This document shows, piece by piece, positions 1 to 6,634 of a stretch of 64,000 nucleotides of DNA. The stretch is from Phocaeicola plebeius (lineage in GTDB: Bacteria; Bacteroidota; Bacteroidia; Bacteroidales; Bacteroidaceae). The translations under genes were made by a program, and so were the position numbers. The stretch lies in assembly GCF_003437535.1 (NCBI RefSeq), contig NZ_QSQT01000010.1, positions 61,791 to 125,790 of the forward strand. Direction: 5' to 3'. The stretch's first letter is position 1. Each line of letters opens with the position of its first letter. A model generated the notes under the pieces. The model saw only the letters and a program-made list of their open reading frames with translations, was not told the origin of the DNA and did no database searches.

Positions 1-290
1 TATTCGCTCGCTTCATATTGAAGCCCGTAACTTTCTTTTATTTTTTGATAGTTGCGGGCTTCCTCGCTTTCGTGGTCAATACCCAAATCATCCACGAGTT
101 CGCAGACCTCATGCACGAAAGAACCCCTTTCGGCTGCCCTTTTCATTACAAATTTGGGAACGCCCGAATACTTGTCCGGGAACAGTTGCCTCTCAATTAT
201 CCCGGTAATGCCTTGCAGGCACACGCCTTCGGGGGTGGTGTAGGTATGTGTGTCCTTGTCGAAAAGGATACTTGATTTAATTAAATCCAT
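1..290 (-). CDS. Phage RecB/Cas4-like nuclease, partial
   Basis: The frame starts at ATG 290 and runs off the left edge, leaving 96 codons. Residues 55-61 read RGSFVHE, the RG-x-x-x-H-E pattern of motif I in RecB/Cas4-type PD-(D/E)XK nucleases, preceded by an ITGII segment (28-32) common in phage exonucleases of this class. The catalytic Asp and Glu-x-Lys would lie beyond the window, so nuclease activity is inferred. Its ATG overlaps the stop of the ERF annealing gene by 10 nt, which suggests translational coupling. Phages often pair such an exonuclease with an annealing protein for recombination. The family call comes from a short motif only. Confidence 0.6.
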   Translation of the reverse strand, partial: MDLIKSSILFDKDTHTYTTPEGVCLQGITGIIERQLFPDKYSGVPKFVMKRAAERGSFVHEVCELVDDLGIDHESEEARNYQKIKESYGLQYEASE

Positions 291-862
291 TTTTTAACGA
301 GTTTTTTTTTCTTGTTTACAATATCAATGAATCTTCTGTCACCTTGCAATACGGTATAGTTCTGCCATATACTTTGCAGGGTTTCCACGGTCTGCGCGGC
401 GTTCACCTCCTGCTCCGCCATCGCGAAATAGTCAGTTTCTTCAGGTGTGGTGACATCCGGGTCTTTCGGCTCTTCGGTGGGGATAAGGAACATTTGCAGC
501 AACGAATATTTCAGCGCGATGCTCATTGCCTTGTTCATACCCTTGTCCCCTGAATCCATCGCTTCTCCGACATTCACCGTCTCAACACAACTGCCGTCTG
601 TAGTTATATACCTGAACTTGACTGTCGCCCTTGTGAATGTATTTGTACCGCCGGATTTCGTCGGCCTGTTCTCTGTAGTAAACCCCTGAACTTCCTGCAG
701 GATGAACACTTCGTTCTTGGCAAACAGCTCGTGAAGTTCGTTCATCACATTGTCTATGCCCCTGAACTTGAATCCCTGCTGCTGGTTCTTCTCTGATTTT
801 GTAATGGCTTTCGTCTCTCTGAGAATGCTGGCCATCTTCCCGTAAATAAGTTGTCCTTCCAT
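281..862 (-). CDS. erf: ERF-family ssDNA-annealing recombinase
   Basis: A 193-residue protein from ATG 862. Residues 32-50 contain the KFRGIDNVMNELHELFAKN pattern of the ERF superfamily, followed by the beta-rich section ending in the GEAMDSGDKGMNKAMSIALKYSLLQ region typical of these proteins. ERF proteins bind single-stranded DNA and anneal complementary strands during phage genome circularisation and recombination. The frame is open to 979, but the upstream part has no family similarity and overlaps the next gene, so 862 is preferred. The start is preceded by ACACGATT, a leader shared with two other prophage genes here. It is followed by an overlapping nuclease-like gene. Confidence 0.88.
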   Translation of the reverse strand: MEGQLIYGKMASILRETKAITKSEKNQQQGFKFRGIDNVMNELHELFAKNEVFILQEVQGFTTENRPTKSGGTNTFTRATVKFRYITTDGSCVETVNVGEAMDSGDKGMNKAMSIALKYSLLQMFLIPTEEPKDPDVTTPEETDYFAMAEQEVNAAQTVETLQSIWQNYTVLQGDRRFIDIVNKKKKLVKKWI

Positions 863-873
863 AATCGTGTATT

Positions 874-1086
874 TTAATAAATCAATTTTGCATGTTTTAT
901 CACATCCCAGGCATTGCAAGCCCATCGGCTGTGTGGCACGCCTTCTTTGGTCTTGTATCTTATCCTTCCGGATTCGCACAACTCTTTCAGCCTTTTGAGA
1001 CCGCCTACTATCGAAGCTGCTTCGTATTTCCCGAAAGACTTGTTGTTTAAGACGATTTTCAATACATCTTCGTTTATCATAAGCAT
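874..1086 (-). CDS. Small prophage protein, unknown function
   Basis: 70 residues, basic, with no signal peptide or membrane segment. The middle (KYEAASIVGGLKRLKELCESG) looks helical, and a second helix plus basic strand follows, so a small nucleic-acid-binding fold is possible but unproven. It lies 11 nt upstream of erf and 1 nt downstream of the 1088-1330 gene, in the same leftward early operon. ATG 1080 (MINED) is an alternative start. I do not recognise a family. Confidence 0.6.
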   Translation of the reverse strand: MLMINEDVLKIVLNNKSFGKYEAASIVGGLKRLKELCESGRIRYKTKEGVPHSRWACNAWDVIKHAKLIY

Positions 1087-1087
1087 T

Positions 1088-1330
1088 TTATTTTAAGCAG
1101 ATAATTGCCGAAAAACCCGGATACTCTGTTGCTGATACCCGGTATTTCACGTCCATTTTGTTTTTAAGTGTCCCGATCAAGCGGAGGTCACGATTGCGGC
1201 GTGATGCTTCCAGCTTGATTCCGTTATGCCGTTTCTTGTCATAGGGAACCTTGTAGATGTCCCCTTTCTTCATTTCGTCAAAAAGACGTACTGTCTGGTA
1301 GTTTTCGTCTACTGTAATTTCTCTAACCAT
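1088..1330 (-). CDS. Small prophage protein, unknown function
   Basis: 80 residues, rich in Lys and Arg. The layout (GDIYKVPYDKKRHNGIKLEASRRNRDLRLIGTLKN, shown here only as a run of alternating basic and hydrophobic residues at about 23-57) suggests a small beta-sheet protein, perhaps DNA-binding. It is tightly packed with the 874-1086 gene (1-nt gap) in the leftward operon. A tRNA-like sequence lies just upstream on the same strand, so the gene may follow it on one transcript. No family recognised. Confidence 0.6.
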   Translation of the reverse strand: MVREITVDENYQTVRLFDEMKKGDIYKVPYDKKRHNGIKLEASRRNRDLRLIGTLKNKMDVKYRVSATEYPGFSAIICLK

Positions 1331-1352
1331 AGTTTAAGTATTTGATTGTTTG

Positions 1353-1428
1353 CTGGCAGAACGGGACTTGAACCCGTGACTTCCATGCTAACCCTTACAT
1401 GGCGTTCTACCGCCTGAACTATCTGCCA
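1353..1428 (-). tRNA. tRNA-like gene with enlarged anticodon loop
   Basis: Read on the minus strand, all four arms can be folded: a 7-bp acceptor stem (TGGCAGA with TCTGCCA), U8-A9, a D stem GTTC/GAAC with a GG-containing loop, an anticodon stem CCATG/CATGG, a 5-nt variable loop, and a T arm ACGGG-TTCAAGT-CCCGT. The loop closed by the anticodon stem is 10 nt (TAAGGGTTAG, positions 1388-1397) instead of 7, or 8 if a U-G pair closes it. No normal U33-anticodon placement is evident, so the amino acid cannot be assigned. The 3' end reads GCA, not a full CCA. It sits among prophage genes; phage tRNA or decayed tRNA are both possible. Confidence 0.7.
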
Positions 1429-1485
1429 ATGAAAATGCCGGACTTTATGGCCCGGCATCTACCCATTTTCTATAACCCATAAAAA

Positions 1486-1674
1486 CTAATCGACTAGTAC
1501 AACCAGCGATTTGACCATGTTCTTGAAGTTGTCAAACTTCGATTCAATCTTTTTCTTTTCTTCCATGTAATACAGCATTGATTTTTTGTATTCCTCCGAT
1601 TCGCGTTGCAGATTCTGTGTGTATGCCACGAGTTCATCATGCGTCATACCCTGTAATTCCTCATTTGTTTTCAT
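1486..1674 (-). CDS. Short coiled-coil prophage protein
   Basis: 62 residues starting MKTNEELQGMTHDELVAYTQ. Residues 8-55 are almost entirely helical with a heptad-like spacing of hydrophobics and many Glu/Lys, consistent with a short coiled coil; a hydrophobic tail (SLVVLVD) ends the protein. Its start overlaps the stop of the upstream 1661-1825 gene by 14 nt. Function unknown. Similar short helical proteins are common in Bacteroides phage early regions. Confidence 0.6.
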   Translation of the reverse strand: MKTNEELQGMTHDELVAYTQNLQRESEEYKKSMLYYMEEKKKIESKFDNFKNMVKSLVVLVD

Positions 1675-1825
1675 GTCTATTCTTTTTAATGTTCTTGATT
1701 TCTGTTTCTATCTCCTTATCGAACAGCTCCCGTCTGTCCAGTTCCCTTGAGCGTGCCGCCAGAATGGCACTGATGTCCGCAAATTCATCACAGATGCTTT
1801 TTATTGTTTCTTGCAGCTCGTTCAT
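1661..1825 (-). CDS. Short helical prophage protein
   Basis: A 54-residue frame from ATG 1825 to TGA 1661-1663, mostly helical and charged (MNELQETIKSICDEFADIS at the N-terminus). It overlaps its upstream neighbour (1788-1958) by 38 nt and its downstream neighbour by 14 nt, so the three small genes are interleaved in different frames, as in compact phage operons. Too short for a family assignment; coding status rests on the packed context and amino-acid composition. Confidence 0.5.
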   Translation of the reverse strand: MNELQETIKSICDEFADISAILAARSRELDRRELFDKEIETEIKNIKKNRHENK

Positions 1826-1958
1826 TGTCCAGTCTGTTTGCGATTGAAAAACCAGTGATTATAAACCCGACAAATCCTATCCAGTACATAGCAGACAGGT
1901 CTTGATTGAAGTGCATTACCAGAACGGACAATGCACAGAGAAAAAGTAGTATTTTCAT
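1788..1958 (-). CDS. Small two-helix membrane protein of the prophage
   Basis: 56 residues from ATG 1958. Two hydrophobic stretches (about residues 2-15 and 24-40, the second WIGFVGFIITGFSIA) suggest a hairpin membrane protein with a basic tail (RAARNNKKHL). The start is preceded by ACACGGTT, nearly the same leader as at erf and at the 2906 gene, which supports this start. It overlaps the next gene by 38 nt. Small phage membrane proteins can act in superinfection exclusion or lysis, but its early-operon position gives no decision. Confidence 0.55.
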   Translation of the reverse strand: MKILLFLCALSVLVMHFNQDLSAMYWIGFVGFIITGFSIANRLDNERAARNNKKHL

Positions 1959-2334
1959 AACCGTGTGTATTAAATATCGCTCCCGTGGGCGTTCCGGTGG
2001 TTGCCTTACTGCTTATCAAAGGTCTGGTAAGCCACGGGTATATATAGTTCATGCTGGTGTCTAATCAGTGAAGATTGTCTTTATAGGCGACCTACGCCCA
2101 CCTGCAATCGTATAAGTCGTTTTTGTTATCTGTGTGATTCGTATGCTGCGTTTGCTTAGTGCAGCCCTTTACTCATACTCTTTTCACACAGCCGTTATCG
2201 CTACTCAGTCGTCCGTTTCACGTCAGGCTTAACGGTAAGCCTAAAATTTCCATCATGTCAAAGAACCAATCAAGTAGAACCCTGTCCGATTCTCGCTATC
2301 GGTTGCCGTTCAGTCCGTCAGCAGGGTAGGTGAG
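1959..2334. other. Prophage non-coding stretch with hairpins
   Basis: No convincing gene in 376 bp. It holds a 7-bp perfect inverted repeat, AGGCTTA-ACGG-TAAGCCT (2226-2243), and further short inverted repeats around CTGTGTGA/TCACACAG (about 2128-2200). Within an otherwise tightly packed leftward operon this looks like a structured leader or small RNA, but no known class is recognised. Confidence 0.35.
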
Positions 2335-2589
2335 TTACCAGTGCGTCACAGCCATGCCTTGTGATAACTGAAGGTTGATGTAGTCCATGCCATCATCTTC
2401 AGGCAGGTTGTATTCTTCAAGAAGGGCTTCGTATTTGTTCACCTCTTCAGTAAGTGCTTTGATGTATTCTTGCTTGCTGTCAGCATTGAAAGCCCTGCAT
2501 AAAGTTTCTTCATCTGCGTTGTAGGCGAAGTTCAGGTCTTTGTACAGCCCGTCAAGTTCTTCTTCGATTTCGTGGCGTGTCATAGTCAT
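2335..2589 (-). CDS. Acidic prophage early protein
   Basis: 84 residues, strongly acidic and mostly helical (EIEEELDGLYKDLNFAYNAD near the N-terminus), with no membrane segment. The start ATG shares an ATGA overlap with the stop of the upstream SH3-fold gene (2586-2589), so the two are translationally coupled. A second ATG two codons later (MTRHEIEE) is an alternative start. The acidic composition would fit a partner of a basic protein or a DNA mimic, which is speculation. No family recognised. Confidence 0.65.
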   Translation of the reverse strand: MTMTRHEIEEELDGLYKDLNFAYNADEETLCRAFNADSKQEYIKALTEEVNKYEALLEEYNLPEDDGMDYINLQLSQGMAVTHW

Positions 2590-2906
2590 GCGATGTTTAA
2601 AAGGTTAGCTTTCTTGAAGCATCTGTATTCTTGTCTCTCAGTATCGAAGTACACCTGAACAGTGTCATTCTTCTTTCTGATTTCACCTGATGTGGTAGGT
2701 ATCAGGTTTTCTTTCAGCGTGCCGTAGGCCTCTCTGATGCTGCCGTCTACCTTTTTGAAGTAGAACTTTACGATTCTTTGCTTCATTGCAGCTTTCAGCT
2801 TCATGTTTGCCCAGGCGCATTTCATTGCTTCACTCATAGAGAAACCGTTTCTCTTTACCAACTGCCAAGCAAGGCTCATAATCTCGTGTAATAAATTCTT
2901 TTTCAT
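2586..2906 (-). CDS. SH3 beta-barrel (WYL_2/DUF2693-like) prophage protein
   Basis: 106 residues. The N-terminus is a helical segment rich in Lys (MSLAWQLVKRNGFSMSEAMKCAWANMKLK), and the C-terminal half has VKFYFKKVDGSIREAYGTL followed by VQVYFDTERQEYRCFKKANL. This is the strand pattern of the small SH3-like/WYL_2 proteins frequent in Bacteroides mobile elements. It is the first gene of the leftward early operon, directly behind the operator-promoter at 2965-3004, and overlaps the next gene by ATGA. A role in DNA or RNA binding is inferred from the fold only. Confidence 0.72.
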   Translation of the reverse strand: MKKNLLHEIMSLAWQLVKRNGFSMSEAMKCAWANMKLKAAMKQRIVKFYFKKVDGSIREAYGTLKENLIPTTSGEIRKKNDTVQVYFDTERQEYRCFKKANLLNIA

Positions 2907-2964
2907 AATCGTGTGAGGGTTAGTTGTTTTTACTATATTTGTTTCGTATCAAAGTTTCGATATG

Positions 2965-3004
2965 CAAATATAATCATAATGATTATATTGTCAATATGAT
3001 TATA
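2965..3004 (-). promoter_or_regulatory. Prophage early promoter overlapped by repressor operator
   Basis: On the minus strand TTG (2992-2994), a 19-bp spacer and TATATTTG (2965-2972) match the Bacteroidales -33/-7 consensus and point to the leftward early operon. A near-perfect 19-bp palindrome, TATAATCAT-A-ATGATTATA (2969-2987), covers the spacer and touches the -7 box. A second half-site ATGATTATA lies at 2996-3004, over the -33 element. This is the arrangement expected for repression by the divergent CI-like repressor gene at 3042. Confidence 0.75.
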
Positions 3005-3041
3005 CAATAATTTATCTCTTTCTAAAGTTAAATAGTGTTAT

Positions 3042-3698
3042 ATGATTGATATTAAGAAATTTAGAACTGACAATAATATCTCTCAATTAGAGATTTGTAC
3101 AGTATTGGGTATAAAACAACCTTATTTATCTGCTATAGAAAATGGTAAAAGACCTTTAAATGATGAGAAATTCACTTTGCTATATAAGCAATATGGCGAT
3201 AAGATAATGAAATATAAAACGACAGAACGCCCAATTCTTCTTATTGATGAAGCAGAAACTAGTTTGCATCCTAATATTCAAAAATATTTATGTGATAAAT
3301 TAAAGCAAATAGAAACAAGGCCTCGTATTCCTTATGATGCAGCGGCAGGAACACTTACAGAGGCAGTAGAGGGCATTACAGAATATCAATGTGAGCAGCT
3401 TCCTGTTATAAGTGCTTTCCCAAAATATGATTTTACAATTAGAATTACTGGCAAAAGTATGGAACCTGAGTATTTTGCCGGAGATGAGGTTGCCTGCCTT
3501 AGAGTGAATGAGAAACAATTTTTACAATGGGGAAGAGTTCATGTACTTGACACAACACAAGGGATAGTTATTAAACGTATTTATGATGCTGGAGAATCTA
3601 TTCTATGTCGTTCATACAATTCCGAATTTCCTGATTTCTCAATACCTAAAGAGAATATTCGTTCATATAATTTAGTCGTTGGAAGTTTAAGGCTTTAG
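3042..3698 (+). CDS. CI/LexA-like prophage repressor
   Basis: 218 residues. Residues 2-55 form an XRE helix-turn-helix (SQLEICTVLGIKQPYLSAIENG). Residues 98-218 are an S24/LexA self-cleavage domain: an Ala-Gly site at 102-103 (AAAG), the nucleophile Ser139 in GKSMEP and the Lys178 in GIVIKRI. Such repressors hold a prophage silent until RecA-stimulated self-cleavage. The linker at 64-92 is odd: it reads ILLIDEAETSLHP followed by a helix, resembling the Walker B segment of OLD/AAA ATPases, yet no Walker A exists. It is divergent from the early operon and lies 3 nt upstream of the nuclease-like gene. Confidence 0.9.
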   Translation: MIDIKKFRTDNNISQLEICTVLGIKQPYLSAIENGKRPLNDEKFTLLYKQYGDKIMKYKTTERPILLIDEAETSLHPNIQKYLCDKLKQIETRPRIPYDAAAGTLTEAVEGITEYQCEQLPVISAFPKYDFTIRITGKSMEPEYFAGDEVACLRVNEKQFLQWGRVHVLDTTQGIVIKRIYDAGESILCRSYNSEFPDFSIPKENIRSYNLVVGSLRL

Positions 3699-3701
3699 AT
3701 C

Positions 3702-5171
3702 ATGAAATTCAATCAATACCTTTGGAATCTGTACAAGAACTCTCCAGGCGGGAAGTCTACCATATCCAGCTTTTCAGACAGAAAAGAGTGGATGGAAGAG
3801 GAACGCCTATTCGAGAAGTACAATCCAAAAATCAAGGACGGTTTCAATTCCGAAATGATTTGCGGAATACTAGAAGATTTCTGGTGTTACAAAGTATCAG
3901 AATATGAAGGTACAATATTAAAATCCCTGGATGATGCCGGAAAGCTGTATGAGGAAATCATATCTACCGGGCTGATGATAGAAACGGAAGAAGTTTTAAG
4001 GATTGGAGATTTTGACCAAATGCTTGGCTACATTCCATTACTTTCAATGGAACTGAACTATATGTTTGGTGAATACTTTTTTCCCTATTTATATATCAAC
4101 GAACTTTTCCATCTTGAAAAATTAGCTGATTACTTTGAAATAGAACTTCCTCCGATTCCAAAGAAAGCTGACTACAAAGCCAGGTGTATGTATTATTGGG
4201 AATTGTGCAAAGTATTCTATCGATTCAGGACGGAAAACGAATTGTCTCCTGACGAGCTTAGTGCTTTCATGTATGATTATGCTCCTAATGTTATTGGCAT
4301 AGAAGAAAAAAGCAAAATGCCCCAACCGTCGGCTGCATGGTTCATTGGTGGATTGATTGAAGGATATGGTACTCATTGGACTACTGGCTTCTGGCAATCA
4401 AACATGGACACTAAGAGGGGAGACATTCTTATTCATTATGAAACTTCTCCTGTGAGTGCCATAACCTGTTTATGGATAGCACAGACTGACGGGGTCATAG
4501 ATCCGTTTTTTCATTATTATAGTAATACATACATTGGAGATAGGATAGTCATACCTAATATTTCTTTAAAGGAGTTGAAAGCGGACGAATACTTTTCAAA
4601 TCATCCACTTGTCAGAAAAAATTTTCAGGGAGTCAATGGATGGCCGGTTACGGGAAAGGATTATGCAGAATTCATGAGGATGATAGAAGCAAAAGGATTT
4701 GACACCTCCGTACTTCCACAAATATACGCACCTTCATTGCCGGAAGGAATAGTCATTAAGGAGGAAAAGGATGTAGAGAAAAAACTACTGGAGCCATTGT
4801 TGAATGAAATGGGGTGGTATGAGCATAAAGACTACATCCAACAGTTGCCAATCCATGCAGGGAGAGGACATCGTATATTCCCGGATTATGCACTTCATTA
4901 TGACAATAAGCCAGAAGAAGAAAAAGCAAAGGTGTTGATTGAAGCAAAATACCACATGAAGAACAACCATGAGATAGAATCAGCCTTTCTTCAGGCATTC
5001 TCTTATGCCAAGTTACTGCTATCTTCGGTGATTGTTTTGTGTGATAAAGAATGTATTCTTGTCTATGAGAGTAAGGAAGGATTCAGCAGGAGCAAATACA
5101 AGAAGTATTATTGGGAAGACATGAGAAATCCCGATTTATATAACGAATTAAAGAACAAACTAACTATCTAA
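3702..5171 (+). CDS. Prophage PD-(D/E)XK nuclease-like protein
   Basis: 489 residues. The C-terminal part is an HsdR-N/RecB-like nuclease core: Asp395 in FPDYAL, Glu414 and Lys416 in VLIEAKYH, and a Q-x-x-x-Y motif (Gln431, Tyr435 in QAFSYAKLL). The first 370 or so residues are helical, rich in Tyr and Trp, and not recognised. It begins 3 nt after the repressor stop, so it is probably expressed from the repressor promoter in the dormant prophage, the usual place for superinfection-immunity genes. Defence function is inferred from this position and the nuclease core; the substrate is unknown. Confidence 0.72.
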   Translation: MKFNQYLWNLYKNSPGGKSTISSFSDRKEWMEEERLFEKYNPKIKDGFNSEMICGILEDFWCYKVSEYEGTILKSLDDAGKLYEEIISTGLMIETEEVLRIGDFDQMLGYIPLLSMELNYMFGEYFFPYLYINELFHLEKLADYFEIELPPIPKKADYKARCMYYWELCKVFYRFRTENELSPDELSAFMYDYAPNVIGIEEKSKMPQPSAAWFIGGLIEGYGTHWTTGFWQSNMDTKRGDILIHYETSPVSAITCLWIAQTDGVIDPFFHYYSNTYIGDRIVIPNISLKELKADEYFSNHPLVRKNFQGVNGWPVTGKDYAEFMRMIEAKGFDTSVLPQIYAPSLPEGIVIKEEKDVEKKLLEPLLNEMGWYEHKDYIQQLPIHAGRGHRIFPDYALHYDNKPEEEKAKVLIEAKYHMKNNHEIESAFLQAFSYAKLLLSSVIVLCDKECILVYESKEGFSRSKYKKYYWEDMRNPDLYNELKNKLTI

Positions 5172-5175
5172 ATCC

Positions 5176-5514
5176 ATGAAGAAAATACTGCTGATTATAC
5201 TGGCAATATCATTGTTTGGCTGCGGAGGGAACAAGCCGTCCCAGGAACAGAAGGATAAAGCAGACAGATACGTTCAGAGTCTTGTGGATGCCGATATAGG
5301 AATCTACAAAGGCGAACTGACCGACGCGAACTTTCTCATCCTTGCCGTAGACGCTTATTCTGGAGCAAACTTTGATGCTTATGCACGTACATATCTGGAA
5401 GAAGCACAAGGTAAAGGGCTGGAGATAAAAGGAGTCTATATTGTAGACATCAAGAATTGCCAGTTCGGCGATGGCTGGGTATCCGGTGACAGGATAGGGA
5501 AGGCATTCAAGTAG
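5176..5514 (+). CDS. Prophage-encoded lipoprotein
   Basis: 112 residues with a clear lipoprotein signal peptide (MKKILLIILAISLFGC; lipobox LFGC, Cys16). The mature part is small, alpha-beta, with no recognised domain. It starts 4 nt after the nuclease-like gene and is the last gene before the attachment site, so repressor, nuclease and lipoprotein form one rightward unit. A surface lipoprotein expressed with the repressor would fit a lysogenic-conversion or entry-exclusion role; this is inference. Confidence 0.75.
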   Translation: MKKILLIILAISLFGCGGNKPSQEQKDKADRYVQSLVDADIGIYKGELTDANFLILAVDAYSGANFDAYARTYLEEAQGKGLEIKGVYIVDIKNCQFGDGWVSGDRIGKAFK

Positions 5515-5601
5515 AAAAAATGTTCTAATGAGTATCCTTATTCAGCTTAAATTAAATTATAAACAACTGATAAAAAGGGGCTTTATATAATTCTTGGATA
5601 A

Positions 5602-5648
5602 TCATTCGTAATGAGTAAGTCGCGGGTTCGAGTCCCGCTTTCGGCTCC
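5602..5648 (+). other. Prophage attachment site (3' half of tRNA-Thr, CGT)
   Basis: The stretch reproduces the 3' half of a tRNA: an anticodon loop TTCGTAA (anticodon CGT), the 3' anticodon strand, a T arm GCGGG-TTCGAGT-CCCGC (5622-5638) and the acceptor strand TTTCGGC with TCC. The 5' half (acceptor, D arm) is absent; the sequence before 5602 is unrelated and AT-rich. This is the footprint of an integrase that uses a tRNA gene as attB, leaving a duplicated 3' half at the far end. The intact tRNA-Thr and the integrase should lie beyond the left edge. Confidence 0.85.
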
Positions 5649-5653
5649 GACTT

Positions 5654-5690
5654 AAAACCGCTTATTCCATGGTGAATTAAGCGGTTTTTC
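5654..5690 (+). terminator. Terminator next to the attachment site
   Basis: Inverted repeat AAAACCGCTTA (5654-5664) and TAAGCGGTTTTT (5678-5689), loop about 13 nt, with T and A tracts on both sides, so it can act in both directions. It probably was the terminator of the tRNA-Thr before integration and also faces the 3' end of higA. Confidence 0.75.
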
Positions 5691-5707
5691 TGTTTTCTAT
5701 ACTCATA

Positions 5708-6073
5708 TTAAACACCCAGTACTATATTGGCGTCAATATTCAATTTCTGGCTGATTTCGCGGGCTACTTTCAAGGTCGGTTCACATTTACCGGAAATATA
5801 ATCACTCAAGCGTGAAGGACTGACTCCGATTAATTTTGCTAAAGATTTCTGATTAAGTCCCATCTCATACATACGAAGTTTGAGGACATCAACCAGCGTT
5901 GGTTCTCCCAGTGCGAAATGCTCCTCAGAATAATCTGCAACGAGATTAGAAAGTAATTCTAACTCTATACTGTGAGGATTATCCAGAGGGGTTTCATCTG
6001 TAACCAGTGGAAGTAATTCCTCAACTCTTTTTACTGCCCAATCGTATTGAGCTTTTGTTTCTATCTTTGTCAT
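5708..6073 (-). CDS. higA: HigA-type antitoxin
   Basis: 121 residues. The N-terminal half is the helical HigA extension (QYDWAVKRVEELLPL); residues 60-118 are an XRE helix-turn-helix (LNQKSLAKLIGVSPSRLSDY). HigA binds the HigB toxin and represses the pair. It lies 37 nt downstream of higB on the same strand, the toxin-first order normal for higBA. The pair sits right beside the tRNA integration site but outside the prophage. Confidence 0.85.
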   Translation of the reverse strand: MTKIETKAQYDWAVKRVEELLPLVTDETPLDNPHSIELELLSNLVADYSEEHFALGEPTLVDVLKLRMYEMGLNQKSLAKLIGVSPSRLSDYISGKCEPTLKVAREISQKLNIDANIVLGV

Positions 6074-6110
6074 GGCTCTTGGTTGATCGGTAATTGCCGA
6101 TTCTGTTTAA

Positions 6111-6407
6111 TTATAAAACTGAACAATCAGCTATCTTATCATACTCGGCATGAGTGCCTATAAAACGAATATAAACGAACTTTATAGTGAATTTTATCAC
6201 TACAATCAGTCTGTAGCTATTGCCTTTGATATTGAATACATAATGTTGATTACCTATATTATCTACGCTATTAAAGGTCTTTTTTACGTCTGCAAAGCAA
6301 GTCCATTCGCTTCTTTTAACTATGGTAGTCCATTCTTGCAAAGCTACTTTTGCATCAGGATGCGCTTCTGCATATTCTTTTATAGCTTGTTCTGTAAATA
6401 TTCTCAT
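6111..6407 (-). CDS. higB: HigB-type mRNA interferase toxin
   Basis: 98 residues from ATG 6407 (MRIFTEQAIKEYAEAHPDAK); the frame is open to 6434 but MRIF is the usual HigB start. Family landmarks are LQEWTTIVKRSEWTCFADVK, VFNIKGNSYRL and FIGTHAEYDKI at the C-terminus. HigB toxins are RelE-fold ribosome-dependent RNases that cut mRNA during translation. The upstream neighbour is a 22-bp repeat array (6501-6611). Confidence 0.9.
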   Translation of the reverse strand: MRIFTEQAIKEYAEAHPDAKVALQEWTTIVKRSEWTCFADVKKTFNSVDNIGNQHYVFNIKGNSYRLIVVIKFTIKFVYIRFIGTHAEYDKIADCSVL

Positions 6408-6500
6408 TAGATTCACTCGATTGTCATGTGGCAAAGATAAGAATAAAATTCTGATTTGTAAAATAAAATTCTATTATTTGGAATCATGGTAAGCACTTCT

Positions 6501-6611
6501 AAAACGCCTAAGCGTTTGCTTTCAAACGCAAGTGCATTTAAAGTAAAACGCCCTTGCGTTTTACCTAAAACGTAAAGGCGTTTAAGTTAAAACACAAAGG
6601 CGTTTTTTCAA
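6501..6611. repeat. 22-bp dyad array (five units, AAACGC type)
   Basis: Five dyads of form AAACGY-n4-GCGTTT start at 6502, 6524, 6546, 6568 and 6590, each exactly 22 bp from the last. Arms are conserved; the 4-nt loop and the 6-nt spacer vary. Unit 2 has GCATTT and unit 5 AAACAC in place of the consensus arms. The last unit runs into TTTTTT, so it may also terminate transcription from the plus strand. The array lies between mksB (3' end) and higB. Confidence 0.85.
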
Positions 6612-6634
6612 CCCTGTTTTAAAGGTTGAAAAGC

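Noticed and set aside
1822..2052. 76-codon minus-strand frame ending in HWFFNRKQTGQ
   Set aside because: The alternative frame 1788-1958 has the ACACGGTT leader, a membrane-protein pattern and a proper overlap; this one has no such support.
5602..5648. Functional tRNA-Thr gene
   Set aside because: Only the 3' half is present; acceptor 5' strand and D arm are missing.
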